A DNA stretch of 64,000 bases from Setophaga petechia (lineage: Eukaryota > Chordata > Aves > Passeriformes > Parulidae), in NCBI GenBank assembly GCA_024362935.1, contig JANCRA010000014.1:1-64000 (forward strand), in the 5' to 3' direction. A program made the position numbers and the translations under genes. This document shows positions 31,906 to 44,640 of the stretch, in pieces (positions within the stretch are counted from its first letter, which is position 1; each line of letters begins with the position of its first letter). The notes beneath the pieces were generated by a model. It was not told where the DNA came from. It searched no databases and worked only from the letters and a program-made list of their open reading frames with translations.

Positions 31906-34120
31906 CATAATATTCACATTTCCATTTATAATGTCTGTTGATGTATAATGTCTGTTCATACATTTCTACTTTTAAATAAATTTATTTTCTATGTTACATC
32001 TATTCCTATTACTTAGATTTCTTTCTATATTTTTATACATATTTTTACATATTCATTATATATGTCTGCGTTAATTTTTACTTCCCTATCACTTCTATTA
32101 TTTCAAATAAAACCTCTGCATCTACCCAAATAAAATCCAAAAAGGACCCCTTTGTTTTCAACTGTATTCAAATTTTTAAAAAATTAAATATTGATATTTA
32201 AATTTATATTTAAAACGCATATTTATGTAGAATGTTTATTTTTACATTTATAATTTCCCATTTCTTTAAACATTTTTATTCTATTTGACATCTGTTCCTA
32301 TTAGTTCTATTTTTATATTTTTTTATTCATATCTTTATATATTTATATTTATTTCTATGTTAAGATTTTTACTTTGGCAACACTAATATTATTTATAATA
32401 AAACCCGTGCCTCTACCCAAATTAAAGCCAAAAAGAACCCCTTTCTTTTCAATTGTATTTAAATATTTTTAAATGGTATTTTTCAGATTCATCTTCACAT
32501 TTACATTTAAAATGTGTTCTAATGTATACCGTTATTTGTATTCCATATTAAATCCCTTCCTATTATTTATATTTACTTATATTTTTTATAGATATATATA
32601 TCTATCTTGATTATATATCTCAATATTTAGAAATACAGAACAGTAATAATCTATATTCATATTATTTGAAATGAAAACCCTGCCTCTAACTCAATAAGAA
32701 CAAAAAAAAAAAAACCCCACCTTTTCTTTTAAAAAGTATTTAAATAGATTTTAACCTTACGTTTTCATATTTCTACTCACATTTATATTTATCATGTACG
32801 TTAATGGATATGGCTTACTTATACATTTACCTTTATTAACGTCAATTTATAAATACATTTATATTCTGTATTACGTCTATTTCAAGTTCTTAGTTAGACA
32901 CATTTAAACATATTTTTTACATATTGATTATATATTTCTGTGTTAAGATTTTGACTTCTGTAACACTTCTATTATTTAAAATCAAACCCCTGCCTCTACT
33001 GAAATAAAAGCCCAAAAATTCCCTTTCTTTTAAACGATATTTACGTATTTTTATCTTTATATTCCCATTTATAATTTCTATTGCCGTATAATGCCATTTA
33101 CATTCTATACTACAACTCTTCGTATTACTCACATATGTTTAAATTTATATTCATAGTTTAGTCATTTCTCTTTATATATTCATTTGTATCTTAAGAGTCA
33201 CATTTTTATTATACTTAGATGATTTAAAATAAAACCCCTGCCTCTAACCAAATAAAAACCAAAGACACCCCTTTATTTAAGCCATATTCAAAATTCTAAA
33301 GATAATTTTATTTTTCCTAATTCTATTCACATTTACACTTGATTTTTTATTTATAAATTTTTATTTCTATTTAAATATATATATTAGGAAGAATACCTTT
33401 TCAGATAAAAATAGATCTTTTATTTTTATATTACATATTACTATCACTTATATTTATAATAAATACTTATAGATATGGGTGTATATATATTATATATTTG
33501 TATATTTGTACTCCTATTTTATATTATTTATATTTATATTATTTATTAAAAAACCCCAGCCTTTAACCTAATAAAAACCAAAAATTCCCCAAGTTATTTT
33601 AACTATGTTGAAATATTTTTATATTTAAAATCTATATTAATATATCTTTGTATTTATATATCATAGAATATCATTTTTATGTCTTTTCTGTTACAATAAT
33701 ATACTAGATATAAAGTTTTATGTATTTATGTATTTGTTTTCTATATTTACATTTACTACTATAATTTTATATCTATTTTAAAATTCATATTTATTTCTAT
33801 TTTCATCTATATATTAGACCATATCAATTCATTAAACCCAACACATCAGAACCACAGAGATCCTGTACCTTCCTCAGCACCAGTACACAGCACACGCTCG
33901 TCCCATCGCAGCGGGGTGGAACAAAACCTGTTTCTGTTGCTGACGGAACAAAGACCCCACAACATTGAACCCTCATAAAAACACAAATCAATCTAACTGT
34001 AAATAAATTTCAGATCCCATTAGAACTAGCCCCAAACCTCCGTACATGCTCATCATAAACTTCCTCCTAGACCAATATCTCAAAAACCCAAACAACTCAA
34101 ATACACATTGAAAATGACAT
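31906..34120. repeat. AT-rich satellite, 2.2-kb higher-order copy B
   Basis: Tandem duplicate of copy A with monomer words near 32113, 32404, 32677, 32984, 33235 and 33555. It closes with the same 'acacatcagaaccacagaga' segment. Differences from copy A are scattered substitutions and short indels, indicating a fairly recent tandem duplication. Confidence 0.9.
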
Positions 34121-34870
34121 AACTGCTAACAAAAAGAAACACCAATTAAAAATGAAATCCAACCAACTCACTACACTCAAAACTGTACAACTGACCCTAA
34201 ACATTACTAAAAAAAGCCCCCAAAGCTCTACCTTGATGCTAACTCACAAATAATAACTTTCATAGATTGTTGGTTATTTTAAAATTTTTTTTTAAAACTA
34301 ATTAAAAGCATGAAAATATAAAAATCTCAACTATTAAAATCCTAGAAACTATCACTACCCAAATTAAAAAACATACTGCCTATAAAAACCCACCCTGTCC
34401 CCAAAAATAAAACCAAAAATAAAACATTAAACCGCAAAAAAATCAGAACTTAGCAACACTAAAACTGTAACGTTGGAGAAGTTACACCGTATCCCTTATC
34501 ATCCACCAACTACAAACAACATAGAACAATACAATCAATTCTTAAAAAACACCTTAAAACCACTACATTAAAAAACCTTTCAAAAATTGAATACTGCATT
34601 TAACAAAAGCCAACTAATAAATTAACACCCAAAACTCCAGGACCGAGCTGGGCCTACCAAATCTCTATGTTTATACATACAGTGAACAAAACCAAAATCC
34701 CGGTAGTACCTATCACAAGTCTCTGAAAGAAACCTATTGAAATTCATCTTACCTCAAATACAAACCCACCCACCCAGAAAGTTAGCCTCACTCAAAAAAC
34801 AATTCACACAGAGATAATAATACCAAGACATAAAACCACACACCATATACCACCAACTAATATAATATTG
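34121..34870. repeat. A/C-rich tract, copy 1
   Basis: The + strand is dominated by A and C (aaaaacccaaac-like words), with few G. It is duplicated at 50,170-50,940, including 'gtaacgttggagaagttaca' and 'ctgagctggccctaccaaat' relatives. 'taataaattaacacccaaaa' near 34,615 also occurs at 28,293. No gene recognised. Confidence 0.75.
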
Positions 34871-34921
34871 AGGGGAAAAAAAAACCCACACTTTTTCTTT
34901 TTTTTTTTTTAATTAACTTTC

Positions 34922-35150
34922 TTTATTAGCTGGAACAAAAGATTTTGCTAGGACTGTAACAACAACTTCTTCTTCTTTTTCTTCCTCTCCTTCTGAAATG
35001 TCCCTTCTCATTCCCAAATTCCTTACAACTTCTGAGTTTAAATCCAAGCAAAAAGCCAAATTTCTGCACTTGTGCGTTCGATGCTCCAGTCACATTCCCT
35101 GTTTCCCTCCACATCTTCTTGCAGTCTTCACGCTGTCCTGCCGTGATGAG
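34922..35150 (-). pseudogene. Possible 3' terminal exon, copy 1 (start lost)
   Basis: On the minus strand an open frame contains MWRETGNVTGASN, then GFLLGFKLRSCKEFGNE, a run of basic residues and a C-terminal KIFCSS. The TAA (34928-34926) overlaps an AATAAA signal (34927-34922), and an A-run follows within about 20 bp. A possible acceptor is 'ctcatcacggcag|GACAGCG'. The copy at 51 kb has ATG where this has ACG, and six extra bases (CKC against C) in frame. It could be a true last exon or a retroposed mRNA end. I do not recognise the family. Confidence 0.4.
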
Positions 35151-35954
35151 TTTGACAGAAGAATTGGCACATGTTAAGAGAGGATCTCCCTCCCTCCCTC
35201 CCCAGAGCTGCTTCCTCAGTGCATTTCAATCAATCCCAACCCTGCAATGATGCACGCTCACCCCAAGGCTCACAGCAAGCGTGCAGCAGCTCAAGCTTAC
35301 TTGGCTCCAGGGCTCTGTGCCTCAGAGAGCTGAGAAAACTTCTGATGAGCCTCTGCTCCAGTAAATTGAAATGCAAACTCAGCTCCATCTCAGAGCCTCA
35401 GTGACCCCGGCCAGCCCCTTTCTCACCTCCCTGTGTCACAATGGCTTCCAGGCAGAAGGATGCAAAGCAGGTTTTTGTCTTTTCTCTAGAGTGCCCAAAG
35501 GTAAAATATTTAGGCTTTGAAATAACTAATTACCCTCTCTTTGAACTCTCCCAAGGACAGTTTTAAAGAAAAGACAGAAGATTGCTGCTAAATCCATATG
35601 GGATGAGGTGGAAAGCAGCAAGGATCCGAGGCCAGCAGCGTTGCCGGGCGGCCTCATGTCAAGGCACACAGCTGCAAAGCCCCGAAGCCTGCAAGCCCTG
35701 GAGCTGCCACCTGGATGGACCTGGTTCTCTTCCCAGGTGCCCAGAGGGAAACCTGTGGGCGGGTGTCCGCCCCGAGGGTGCGCACAGAGCACCGGGCAGG
35801 GACGGAGTCGCTGACTGCTCTCTGGGGACGAGACCCTGCCTGCAGGTGACGCTGGCTTGTCCTCTCCCTGTGGGACAGGGACCTCCAGCGTCTATGACCA
35901 GCCTCATTTTGTCAGCATCCAGGTGCTGTGTTAGAGCTAGAGGGGGCAAGGCTT
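35151..35954. other. Mostly unrepeated sequence, no gene supported
   Basis: Begins with a CCCT-rich tract and a segment shared with 28.4 and 51.3 kb (to about 35,255), then sequence not seen elsewhere in the window. A 131-codon + frame (35582-35977) lacks any recognisable domain or splice context, so I do not call it. Confidence 0.55.
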
Positions 35955-36270
35955 TCCAGAACCATAGGATCCTTTAGGTTGGAAAAGCCTTCTAAGGTCA
36001 TCGAGCCCAGCTGCTGCCCCAGCACTGCCAAGCCCCCACCCAAATCAGGTCCCTAAACACCACATCTTGACATCTTTTAAATGTCTCCAGGCATGGAGAC
36101 TTCCCTGGGCAGCCTGCTCCTATGCCTGACCACCCTTTCAGTGATGAAATTTTTCCTCCAAGCCGATCTCAGTCTTCCCTGCTGCGACTTGAGGCCATTT
36201 CCTTTTGCCCTGTCACTTCTTACGGGGGAGATCTCGGTACTTAAACCTTACCTGCTCGTTCCCTAGGAGG
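35955..36270 (-). mobile_element. CR1 LINE 3' fragment (minus orientation)
   Basis: From 'accataggatcctttaggtt' through 'gaccaccctttcagtgatga' to 'ttttgccctgtcacttctta' the sequence reads as the reverse complement of the avian CR1 3' region. It is a 5'-truncated, diverged fossil, as is normal for CR1. It supports a sauropsid, probably avian, origin. Confidence 0.85.
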
Positions 36271-36879
36271 TCTCTGGCTTGGCTGGATGAGAGGAGAAAC
36301 ACTCCCACCACAGGAATGGGAGCTCAGGAGGTCCCACACCGAGGCTCGCACGTCAGTTCTCAGGGATTGGCTCTGCTTTTCCTCCCGGGCAGATCTCTGC
36401 TGAGTGCTTCAGAATTGCCTGTCTGGAGGGGGGGGGGGGGAAATAGGTTAGCCAAGTTTTTTATCCTGACTTACCTGATGTTTTTGCCTGCTTTGCTTCT
36501 TCCTGACTTCCTTCTGCTAAGAAAACAGCTGACTTTGGCCTTCTAGGGGGAACTTTCACATAATTCTTGAAAAGGAACTACAGAAAAGTGCCTCACTTTT
36601 AAAGACTCAGCCAAGAAGACAGATAATTGCAGCTCCTCCATCCCCACTGCCTGCAGAGCTGGCAAGCACCAGGCCAGCTCTGCTTCTCCTTCAAGTTGTT
36701 CCCAAATCTGCTGGAAGAACTGAAGGCTGCTTTGGCGTTCCGTTGCTCCGCTTTTCCCGAAAAAGATCTTTCGGTGCTGTTATCCCTCCGTGGGAAGGGC
36801 CTTGCTGTCTCACGCACTCGGTGACACGAGGCTACACGAAGCTGCAGCAGCCTCTGCTCCGGGTGGGAAGGGCTTTCTT
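36271..36879. other. Unrecognised sequence with a G13-14 run
   Basis: Contains a G homopolymer at about 36,427-36,440 and otherwise ordinary sequence. No exon, repeat or element was recognised. Confidence 0.5.
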
Positions 36880-37082
36880 CCTCCTCTGGCACCTGGCTGG
36901 CACAGGTTGCTCAGAGATGCTGGGGCTGCCCCATCCCTGGAAGTCTTCAAGGCCCATTGGTGCTCTGGGACGAGGCTCTGAGCAACCTGGTCTGTGGAAC
37001 CACGTCCCTGCCCACGGCAGCAGGCTTGGAATGAGGCCATCTTTAGAGTCCCTTCCGACCTGAACTATTCCATGATTCTATG
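36880..37082 (+). mobile_element. CR1 LINE 3' end (plus orientation)
   Basis: 'ggcacaggttgctcagagatg', 'ccatccctggaagtcttcaa', 'gagcaacctggtctgtgga' and the terminal 'cttccgacctgaactattcc' + 'atgattctatga' are the diagnostic CR1 3' end with its octamer-type tail. The 5' part is missing. Substitutions show it is old. Confidence 0.93.
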
Positions 37083-37559
37083 AACTCAAAAAACTTGGGG
37101 AATAAATCTGTAAAGGTCACTAAATACATACAAGCATATCCCCATCAGCATAGTTTTGAATGGAAAGTATATCTACAAAGAGGGAGAGGTATTCTATGTA
37201 TTTGCTCTTGCTACCTTTCAGGGGTAATTTTAGCTATGGCTCCAAGTTTTAAAATATTTTCTTTTGAAATAATAAGCAGTGTTCAAATTTTACCATTTTT
37301 ACACTATTGCACAAGTAAAAATTGCTGCCAATCGGGCCGTGTCATTCTTTATGGAGCACAGCCATCGTGACAGTATTTCTGGGACAGACATTTTCAGGAT
37401 GTCGTGCCACAGAGAGCACCAAATTCCGTATCGATTGGCAGTTCAGCTCCTCCACATCAGAAAGCTAAACTAGGACAAGACAGCCTTGGGCTTCACGAAT
37501 GGCAAGGCAATAAGAAACAGGCCTTAATAATATCATTACAATTTCCACAGCTCTGTCAC
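37083..37559. other. Spacer, start shared with 28.46-28.53 kb
   Basis: 37,095-37,145 ('aataaatctgtaaaggtcac' and following) matches 28,470-28,520. The remainder is unrecognised, moderately AT-rich sequence. Confidence 0.5.
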
Positions 37560-37675
37560 CTGATCTGTGACAGCACAGCAACCTGGCCAAGGGAAGGTGA
37601 CCCTGCCCAGGACAGGGGGTGGAATGAGGCCCTTTTTAAGGTCCCTTCCAACCCACACCATTCTATGGTGCGACC
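37560..37675 (+). mobile_element. CR1 LINE 3' end, second fragment
   Basis: 'cagcaacctggccaagggaa', 'cctgcccaggacagggggtg' and 'taaggtcccttccaacccac' then 'accattctatggtg' are a short CR1 tail in + orientation, heavily truncated. Confidence 0.85.
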
Positions 37676-40600
37676 CAACAGCAGAGCTGTAAGCGAGGAG
37701 AAGGATTAATTCCTTTGGAAGGGTAACGTTTTGCCTCTCTAGTAGCGGGCTTGTGTTGGCAGGATTGTTTTGCTTTTCCACTGACCTCGGCTGAAGGTGT
37801 TTCGCCGTGCGGAGAGCGGTAACGGCCTGGTGCGCGCGTTGTTCCTGGGCAGATCGCACGGAGCCGGAGGGCAAAGAGCCCCCGGCGGTTCTGTGACAGG
37901 AGCGGATACTCCTCCCTGCGTCTGGGAATATCCCAGAGGGATTTTTCCGGCCGATGGCAACAGCAGACCGGTGTGTACTGCGAGGCCAGACTTTGCAGGC
38001 CGCCTGAAACCTGGCTGGGCTCCACCCAAAGCATCTCTCGGGTCTGCTTCTCCTGCTCCCGGGATTGAGCCTAGCTGGTACCCCAGGGCATGGTTACTGG
38101 AATACAGAATAACCGGTGCTGCAGAGAACTGCGCTACAAACTCTGCAGCTCTCGGTGTGTTTGCAGGGCTTAAAACACACCCGGTGCATTTGAAACAGAT
38201 GAGAATTATGGCTCCCCCTGAATAAACGTGATTTCTCTCCTAGATATCATTTTGAAAAATAATACTTCAAGGGGTGATCAGAATGGGAGCACAGACAAGC
38301 ACAAAAAATAAAAACTACAGCGTTTGATGCTTTATCAAACAAAGGTGCGTCTGCCCTACCGTGTCCGGAAGCTGGACTGCTGGACCCAACTTGGCAGCGC
38401 ATTCTTGTCATTGCTTCTGAGCCATCTTCACCGGCTGCTCTCGTGGCGTTTGCCGTGCCATTTGCAAATTACAGTACGAGTGAACCTGGAAGACAAAACA
38501 CAAGATAAATTTACAGCTGGACATTCAAATCTTTTTCTCCAAAATGCAATCAATGTACAGCTTTCCCCTTAAGCTGAAGTATTCATAGAAGCATTCAGGT
38601 CAGAAAAGCCCTTCAGGCAGTGAAAATGAGCATTTAGGTGTGGTGTGAAGCTTGGGGAGCGCTGAAGAGGCTGTAAAAGTTAACCGATATTCTTTGGGAA
38701 TTACAAATAGAAAATGGGAGGAATTAATGAACAATGAATCCCCTGCAGAAACGCCACAAGGGACAGCTTGCAGAGGAGATGCCTGAAAGCCAAAGCTGTG
38801 CTTCGGTGGCATCTGTGGTGGCAATTTTGCAGAGTGCCCGTACACAAGTTTGTTTTCGCTGTGATCGGCGAGCGGTGGCCACCCCAGAGCAGGAGGTGCT
38901 GTGGCTCAGAAGACCTGGCTGTGACAAATACGAGTTATTGTCCCCAAGTGCACGCCAGTGGTCTGGGAAAGGGTGACGCTGGCTGACGTTTCTGTTGTGT
39001 TTGCTAAAGGAGGGAGCTGCTCGGTCCTCCTCACTTCACTGATGCTCCCAGTTGTGGTACAGGTGAATGGCACCAGTGGGCTGTGCTTCACCTCCCTGGG
39101 TATTTTCTGTGCAGGGAACTGCAATGCCATTGCAACTTCTCTGCTCTCACATAATTCCTCCAGAAAAAAACAGTACCTTGAAGGGGAAAGTGCCTTGTCC
39201 CCGTCCCAAATGCTTTGCCGCTTGAGGTAACTCACGGCACGCTCCCTGCGCTTGTTATCTTTATGTTAACTCTGTTTACAAGTGCTGTGAATAAACCCAA
39301 ATCCAACTGAGAAAGTTCCTCTTTGCTCACATTTCAATACAAGGCTGGAACTATCACCTTGCAATGAATTTTCCTCTACCAATGCTAGATGTGAAAGCAA
39401 AAAGCCAACCTAGGAATGCCTGCCACGCCACACCGAGCTGCTGCTGCTGCTGCTTTTAATGGCTTAGGCTGAGGGCTTTTCTGGTCTTCCTTTGCTCTGC
39501 TAATGAGAAGGACTGTGAGACCTCTTTGCACTAGCTACAGATATGAAGGATTTAGTAAACAAGTTTTCTTCATCCCATTTCTCTTAAGAGTTTGTCCTGA
39601 CGGATGTCTTCTCCCTCCTGAGGTTTAGACTATAGTTTGATTTTCTTTCCCCTTTTTTTACCCCTTTAGCCCCTGAAGCATTTCACACCATGCTGGGCAA
39701 AGGCCCAGCAGTAATTGGACTGACTGAACACTGGAAGTGCAGACAAAAGAAAAGGCTGGAAGCTACTGTTGTTCTCCAAGCGGGCACTGCCAGCTCCTGA
39801 GGCTCAGCCGTGACAGCCCACGTTTCTGAGAGTACCTGTGCGCTGGGGGTGTGTGCGGCCCTCGGGTCCCGCTGCGGCCTGGAGCTGCAGGCTCAGGTAT
39901 CCACCCCGAGCTCCTGGATCCTCCGGGACAAACCCAGCTCTCCCTGCTGCTCCCGTGTTGTGCCTGTGGAGCGGGGAGGGAAGGAGAGGCGCACGGGTTA
40001 ACGCGGGGGCGGTGCACGAGCTGCCAGGCGTCACCCATCTGACCTGCACCAAAGAGGAAATCTTATTGTTCAAAACTTCCCATCGTGCCACACTGAACAC
40101 TGAAGCCTTCCAGATCTGGAAGGGATAGCCTGGCATGATGCCCCCCAGGTCGTATCTTACGTAAAGAGCTCTTTTTCTCCTGCACACGACCCTATATTCT
40201 ACTTTTACAGATATAGAAATATCTATAGACTCTACAGATACTCACTAAGCGACCTTAAATCATAACAGCCAGGACTCTGTATGACTGTGCTTAACTCCTG
40301 CTTAGCTCAGGCCGTCTCCCCCTTCCTCAGACTTCAGAAACCCCTCCAACTCCCATGTTTTGCCAGTGGCTGCCTGCTTGCAGCTGCCCTCCCCTCACCA
40401 ACGGGGTCACCTGCCAGGCTCCCTAGTGCGCAGGGCACAGCAGCCTCCAAGGGGAGTATTCCTCTGTTTGAGAGGTGATTAAAAGCCTGGGGGAAAAAAA
40501 AAAGCTGATCGATACTGCGGTCTGAAGGTGCAAGAATCATTACCCTGGAGATGTGAAGGTCACCTGGTGCATGCTGAGCACGCTCTGGGGTCGCTTCACC

Positions 40601-41160
40601 TGAGTGTTCAGCTGGAGAGATCCATTTCCATGCGGTGGGCTGGGTCCGTCTCCGTCCCTGCTGTGAGAAAGTGTTCGGGGGAGATGCCGCTGCCTGCTCA
40701 GCAGAGGCTTCACGCACTCTGCCATCAGCAGGGACAGCCTTTGAGGCCACACCGGCCTGGAGAGAGTGAGTGATCCATTCTGACTGTGTTAACAGCACCA
40801 CTGATTAGTCCTCAACTTGAACCCCAAATTCCACCAGAGCGCTTCTTCCCAAATTTTCTGCTAACAGCTGTACACTGCAGCTCCTCTGCTGTTTCCCAGC
40901 TACGGATGTGCGCTTAGCACAGGAATATCAGTGTATTTTTCTTCCTCAACATCTCCCCGATAAAGAGCTTTTGGCTGTAATATTGACATTGTCATGACTA
41001 TTAAGTCATCGTAGACTCATCCGTGCTAACATGAAACAAACCCCCTACTTTGAAGCACTAAATTCTCGACCAAAGCAAGTGTTTTACTGCTCTCTACTTG
41101 GGCATACTGGGCAGCGTATTTTCATTCGGAAAAATAAAATGAGCTTTCCCAGTACAAAAC
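37676..41160. other. Single-copy-like sequence, no gene supported
   Basis: About 3.5 kb without internal duplication in this window. Several frames of 60-155 codons occur on both strands and overlap one another, and none shows a recognisable domain. 'attcatagaagcattcaggt' at about 38,580 may be another worn CR1 tail. A short (GCT)n lies at about 39,437-39,453 and an A12 run at about 40,493-40,504. Distal exons of an unseen gene cannot be excluded. Confidence 0.5.
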
Positions 41161-41870
41161 CCCTCTCCAGCAGCAGAGGACGTACCACGAGAGCCTCGGC
41201 AAGGAGAACCGCCCCCGCCAGTGCCCGTCAGCGACCTCCCAGAACCCGCCCGCCCGCGGCGCCGCTGAGCCCACACCCCGTGAGCCCCGCACCGGAAACA
41301 CCGCGGGAAACCCCGCCGGGGCGGCGCCGCCATCGGGGCGCCGTGCGGGCAGCGCAGCAATCGGACCTCGAGGCGTGCTTGCCCTGCCCCTTTTGTCACC
41401 ATCTTGGGAAGGTCACCCGCGTCCCGGCCGAGCCGCTCCCGAGTACCGAGACGGCGACGGCTACGGCTCCTCGGCAGAGAGGGCGGCGTCTCTGCCATTG
41501 CCTGTCGGCGCCCGCCCAACATCGGCCCGCCAGCGGCGCCACTGACCCACAGCCCGTGTGCTCGGCACTGCATACCTCACGGAAAATCCCGCCGCTGCGG
41601 CCTCGGGGTGCCGACCAGCCAGCCTGGTACACGGGCCGCGCTGCTCCTTTTTCCGCCCTTTTCTGCCGCCATCTTGGGAGGTCAAGCGCGTCCCGGCCGA
41701 GCCACTCCCGAGGTCGCGATCGCGCCTGCGCCGCGGCAGAGACGCGTCATGGCCGCCGCCCCTCGGCTGCCTGTCCGCGGGGCTGCGCTGCCGGGCTCTG
41801 CTGCGGGCAGCGAGGGCGGGCAGAAAACCAGCTGCGATGCCCTCAAAAACCCTCTAAAATAAATGCCAAG
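41161..41870. promoter_or_regulatory. Diverged CpG module, two tandem sub-copies
   Basis: Two related ~280-bp halves (about 41,240-41,510 and 41,515-41,830), each with 'gccgctgagcccaca'-like text, 'accatcttggga' or 'gccatcttggga' (YY1 motif reversed, about 41,398 and 41,665) and 'cccggccgagcc'. A GCGCCTGCGCC NRF1-like site lies at about 41,720. The right end runs 'ctctaaaataaatgcc' into the AT satellite, as in the other modules. A 37-codon + frame starts at 41749. Confidence 0.6.
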
Positions 41871-42955
41871 AACCTGCCTCTTACCCGACAGGAACCAAAC
41901 AAGCTACCTTTCTTAAAAGCCATCTTTAAATGTATTTTATATTTCTGGTTTTCATATTTACATTCACATGCATATTTATACCGGACATTGATGTGTAAAG
42001 TAATTGATATAATACATCACGTCTATTCCTATGATCTATATTTCTTTATCTTTTGTGGTTTTATAAATATCTTTATATCTTCATTTTATATTTTTTTATT
42101 TATATAATACTTCTATTATTCCAAATAAACCCCATATCTCTAACCAAATAAATACAAAAAAACCCTTCTTCTAAACGACATTGAATCATTTTTATTTATA
42201 CTACGTATAATTATATTCACATTTATATTTATCGTTTCTTTGACGCGTTATATTAATAATTGTATAAAATATATCTAAAATTCTAAAAATATATTGAAGT
42301 TATTTAAATTATGTATCATATCTACTGCTATAACTATTTTTTGTATTTTTAAATTTAATATATATCCGTATGTATTTATATTTCTATAAATAGATTTCTA
42401 CTTTTATATTATTTGTATTTATAATTTTTATGGTTAAACCCCTGCCTATTGACAAGTAAAAAAACCCGCTTTATTTAACTGCTATAAAAAATATATTTAT
42501 AATTATATTTTCCTATGTATATTTCTAATTTGTTATATATTATATGATAACATGTTGATGTACTATATTTATATATATTTTATACATATTTCCTATAATA
42601 TATTCTAATAAGATATATACAGTATTACTTGTATTATGTATTGTATCAATTTCTATTTTGCTGGATTTATGAATCTTTTCTATCTCTATAAAAGTCTGCA
42701 TATATTAGTCATACATTTCTCTATATTTTGATAGGGGTTTCGTTTCTATTTATAATCTATATTTTTATATATCTATAAAAATATATATTACTCCGTATTA
42801 GAAATATTATATCCTATTGTAATATATAATGACTTAGGTTACATGTTTTATATTGATATATTCGGTCTCTATTTAAAGCTTTTTATTCCCATTTCTATAC
42901 ATATGTTTGTTTTGTTAAAATATAGTTGTAGTTATCATTTTACATTTAAAATCCA
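41871..42955. repeat. AT-rich satellite, diverged copy
   Basis: Same composition and marker words ('ccccatatctctaaccaaataaa' at about 42,127; 'cccctgcctattgacaagt' at about 42,438), but spacing and sequence are much more worn than in the 29-34 kb copies. It is an older member of the family. Confidence 0.75.
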
Positions 42956-44075
42956 ATTCCTAAAGAAAATTTAAAAACAACAGCATCGAATTCCCACCAC
43001 TATCTTCCAAAACCATCGAGATACCTCCACCAGCCAAATAAATGCCAGTGAAAAAAACCACACACCCTTTTCACTAACAATTCTCATCGTATCAGAAAAA
43101 TGGAATCAAAATTTTAAAAAACCCTACAGAAACAGACACAGCAAATCACAAAAACTACTAAAAAACAATCAAACCAAGTTACTAAACTCCAAACAGTGCC
43201 ACTGACCCTGAAAGTTACTTTAAAGAAAATAACAACCTTCACACCGCTACACTAAATCAAAGAATTAACAATACTCTGTAAAAATAACTTTAAAAACCGA
43301 ACTAATTAACAAAATGGAAAAAAAATCTCAACCAATAAAAATTAAGAAAATAACTACCCAAATAAAAACACTACTTTAAAAGACCAACTATATAAATACC
43401 CACGTTCTCAAAAATAAAACTGATAAACAACAACCAAATACACCAAAGGACAACAAATACAACAAAACAAAAGAGAAAAAGAAAAAATACAAAAAAACAC
43501 AAAAAAAATCCCCAAAACAAAATAAACTTAAATTTACAACAAAAAAATTATTCCTAACGGAATAAACCCATAGTGCCTCAATCTATCAAAACAAAAATAC
43601 CCCCTAGAAATAAACACAAAGCCTAAAGACAAACGTATCCATAAACAATATCTCCCAAATGATCCGGAACAATAAAACACACACTACAAACAAACAAACC
43701 AAATCAAGAAAAGCCCTGGAAGACGACAAACACAAATGCAATGATCAAGATTTTAAAAACCCCGCTGCTATGAACGGCATGCCGCTACCTCAAACCCACC
43801 AAAACAAACACTACACACTCACGCTAATAAAAGCCACCACAACAGAATTCAAATCCGAACCGCTACTTCACGCTACGACACATAAAAACCATTGCACGCC
43901 TTTCAAAACAAAATACCCCGGCAGAAAAGCCATCCGACTACAAAACTCCATCCAAAACAAACCTTTATCATCACCGCCTGAACCAAGAACCATCGCAGTC
44001 AGGACGGACACCACATCCCTCAGCGTACACCCGCTGCAGAGCGAACAAAACGATGCAATAAATCCCTACAAAGCG
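42956..44075. repeat. A/C-rich tract, diverged
   Basis: A- and C-dominated + strand ('aaaacaatcaaaccaagtta', 'cagtgccactgaccctgaaa'), recalling 34.1-34.9 and 50.2-50.9 kb. The long + frame beginning at 43,659 is a by-product of low T and G content, not a supported gene. Confidence 0.6.
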
Positions 44076-44640
44076 CCTCCGAACCACGGCAGCCGAGAGC
44101 TTTCAGCAGCTGCAGCCCGCGCTCGCTGCCGGCCCCGGCCGGAGCGCGGCTCCCGGCAGGACAGCGGCTCCTGCGGCGGCTCCTCCGGCACGCGGGGGCG
44201 GCGCCGCCCCGGAGCCCCCCGCCCGCTCCCCCTGCCCGGCGGGGCCGGCACCGGGCCCGGGGGGCCCCGGCGGCGCCCGAGCCCCGCGCCCGGAGCGGCC
44301 GGAGCGGCCGGCACCGCCCGGGCCAGCGCAGCAGCGCCCGCCCCGCCTCCGCCGCCCTCGGCCGGCCCGCCACGGCTCCGCTCGGCTCCGCACGGCTCGC
44401 ACCGGCGCGGCTCCGCCGCTGCCGCGCCAAATTCCCCGTCCGCCTCGCCAACTGCCCGGGCCGTGCCGGGCGGGCTCCCGAGCGGCAGCGTTCCGGCCCG
44501 GGCCGCGGGCACAAGGAGCGCCCTCAAAAGCAGCGGCACAGCCCTAGTGCGGCCCTGCGAACGCTGCCAGAGCTGCAGCTCCCCGCAACTGAACCCCGAC
44601 ACTGACGCTGCAGGCGGGGCTCGCCTCACTTCAACAAGGG
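44076..44640. promoter_or_regulatory. Isolated GC-rich CpG island
   Basis: About 560 bp, extremely GC-rich, with abundant CpG and CCGG/GCCCC words, abruptly bounded by A/C-rich DNA on the left. Open frames on both strands are Arg/Pro/Ala/Gly-rich artefacts of composition. I could not attach a transcript. It may be a promoter for a gene on either side or an unmethylated relic. Confidence 0.5.

Noticed and set aside
37797..40801. Several 80-155-codon frames in the single-copy region
   Set aside because: They overlap each other on both strands without domains, splice context or codon bias that I could judge by eye.
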